Below the pieces are notes generated by a model. It worked only from the letters and a program-made list of their open reading frames with translations. It did not search any database and had not been told where the DNA came from. Both the position numbers and the translations under genes were made by a program. A stretch of DNA of 8,498 nucleotides, from contig JAAVYX010000096.1 in NCBI GenBank assembly GCA_022791355.1, forward strand, positions 1 to 8,498. Reading direction: 5' to 3'. The DNA is from Clostridiales bacterium. GTDB lineage: Bacteria > Bacillota > Clostridia > Oscillospirales > Acutalibacteraceae. The number at the start of each line of letters is the position of its first letter. Positions within the stretch are counted from its first letter, which is position 1. Shown piece by piece: positions 8,493 through 8,498 of this stretch.

Positions 8493-8498
8493 AAATAA

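Overview
The window reads as chromosomal DNA of a Gram-positive anaerobe of the Clostridia, probably an Oscillospiraceae-type gut bacterium (Flavonifractor/Oscillibacter-like). This is inferred from GC-rich codon use, strong Shine-Dalgarno sequences, the style of the CarB and ABC proteins, and AT-rich intergenic DNA packed with hairpins. No marker gene fixes the genus. All three confident genes are on the + strand.

Layout: (a) 1-340 is AT-rich, non-coding and full of small hairpins, with two tandem copies of a 30-bp repeat. (b) 341-896 holds a good sigma-70-type promoter, a possible short structured RNA ending in a terminator-like hairpin, and a long gene-free stretch leading to carB. (c) 897-4061 is a full-length carB (carbamoyl-phosphate synthase large subunit), closed by a very strong intrinsic terminator. 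carA is not adjacent. (d) 4117-4176 is a 60-bp palindromic element whose interior is a third, inverted copy of the 30-bp repeat. (e) 4180-4508 is the promoter and structured leader of an ABC operon, including a terminator-like hairpin that looks like an attenuator. (f) 4509-8224 is a two-gene operon overlapping by 1 nt that encodes a heterodimeric ABC exporter of the BmrCD/LmrCD/TM287-288 type. (g) 8225-8498 is a dense run of hairpins ending in a strong + strand terminator and then a hairpin that fits a terminator for a convergent - strand gene outside the window.

How the genes work: CarB makes carbamoyl phosphate for pyrimidine and arginine synthesis and needs a CarA glutaminase encoded elsewhere. 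The two ABC half-transporters should pair. The first carries the degenerate Walker B and H-loop residues, and the second carries the altered signature motif, so one ATP site is degenerate and the other canonical. No functional link between carB and the exporter is visible, and a strong terminator separates them.

The coding content is ordinary. The points worth a second look are in the non-coding DNA: the ABC leader, the repeat inside a palindrome, the terminal hairpin cluster, and the unassigned RNA upstream of carB.
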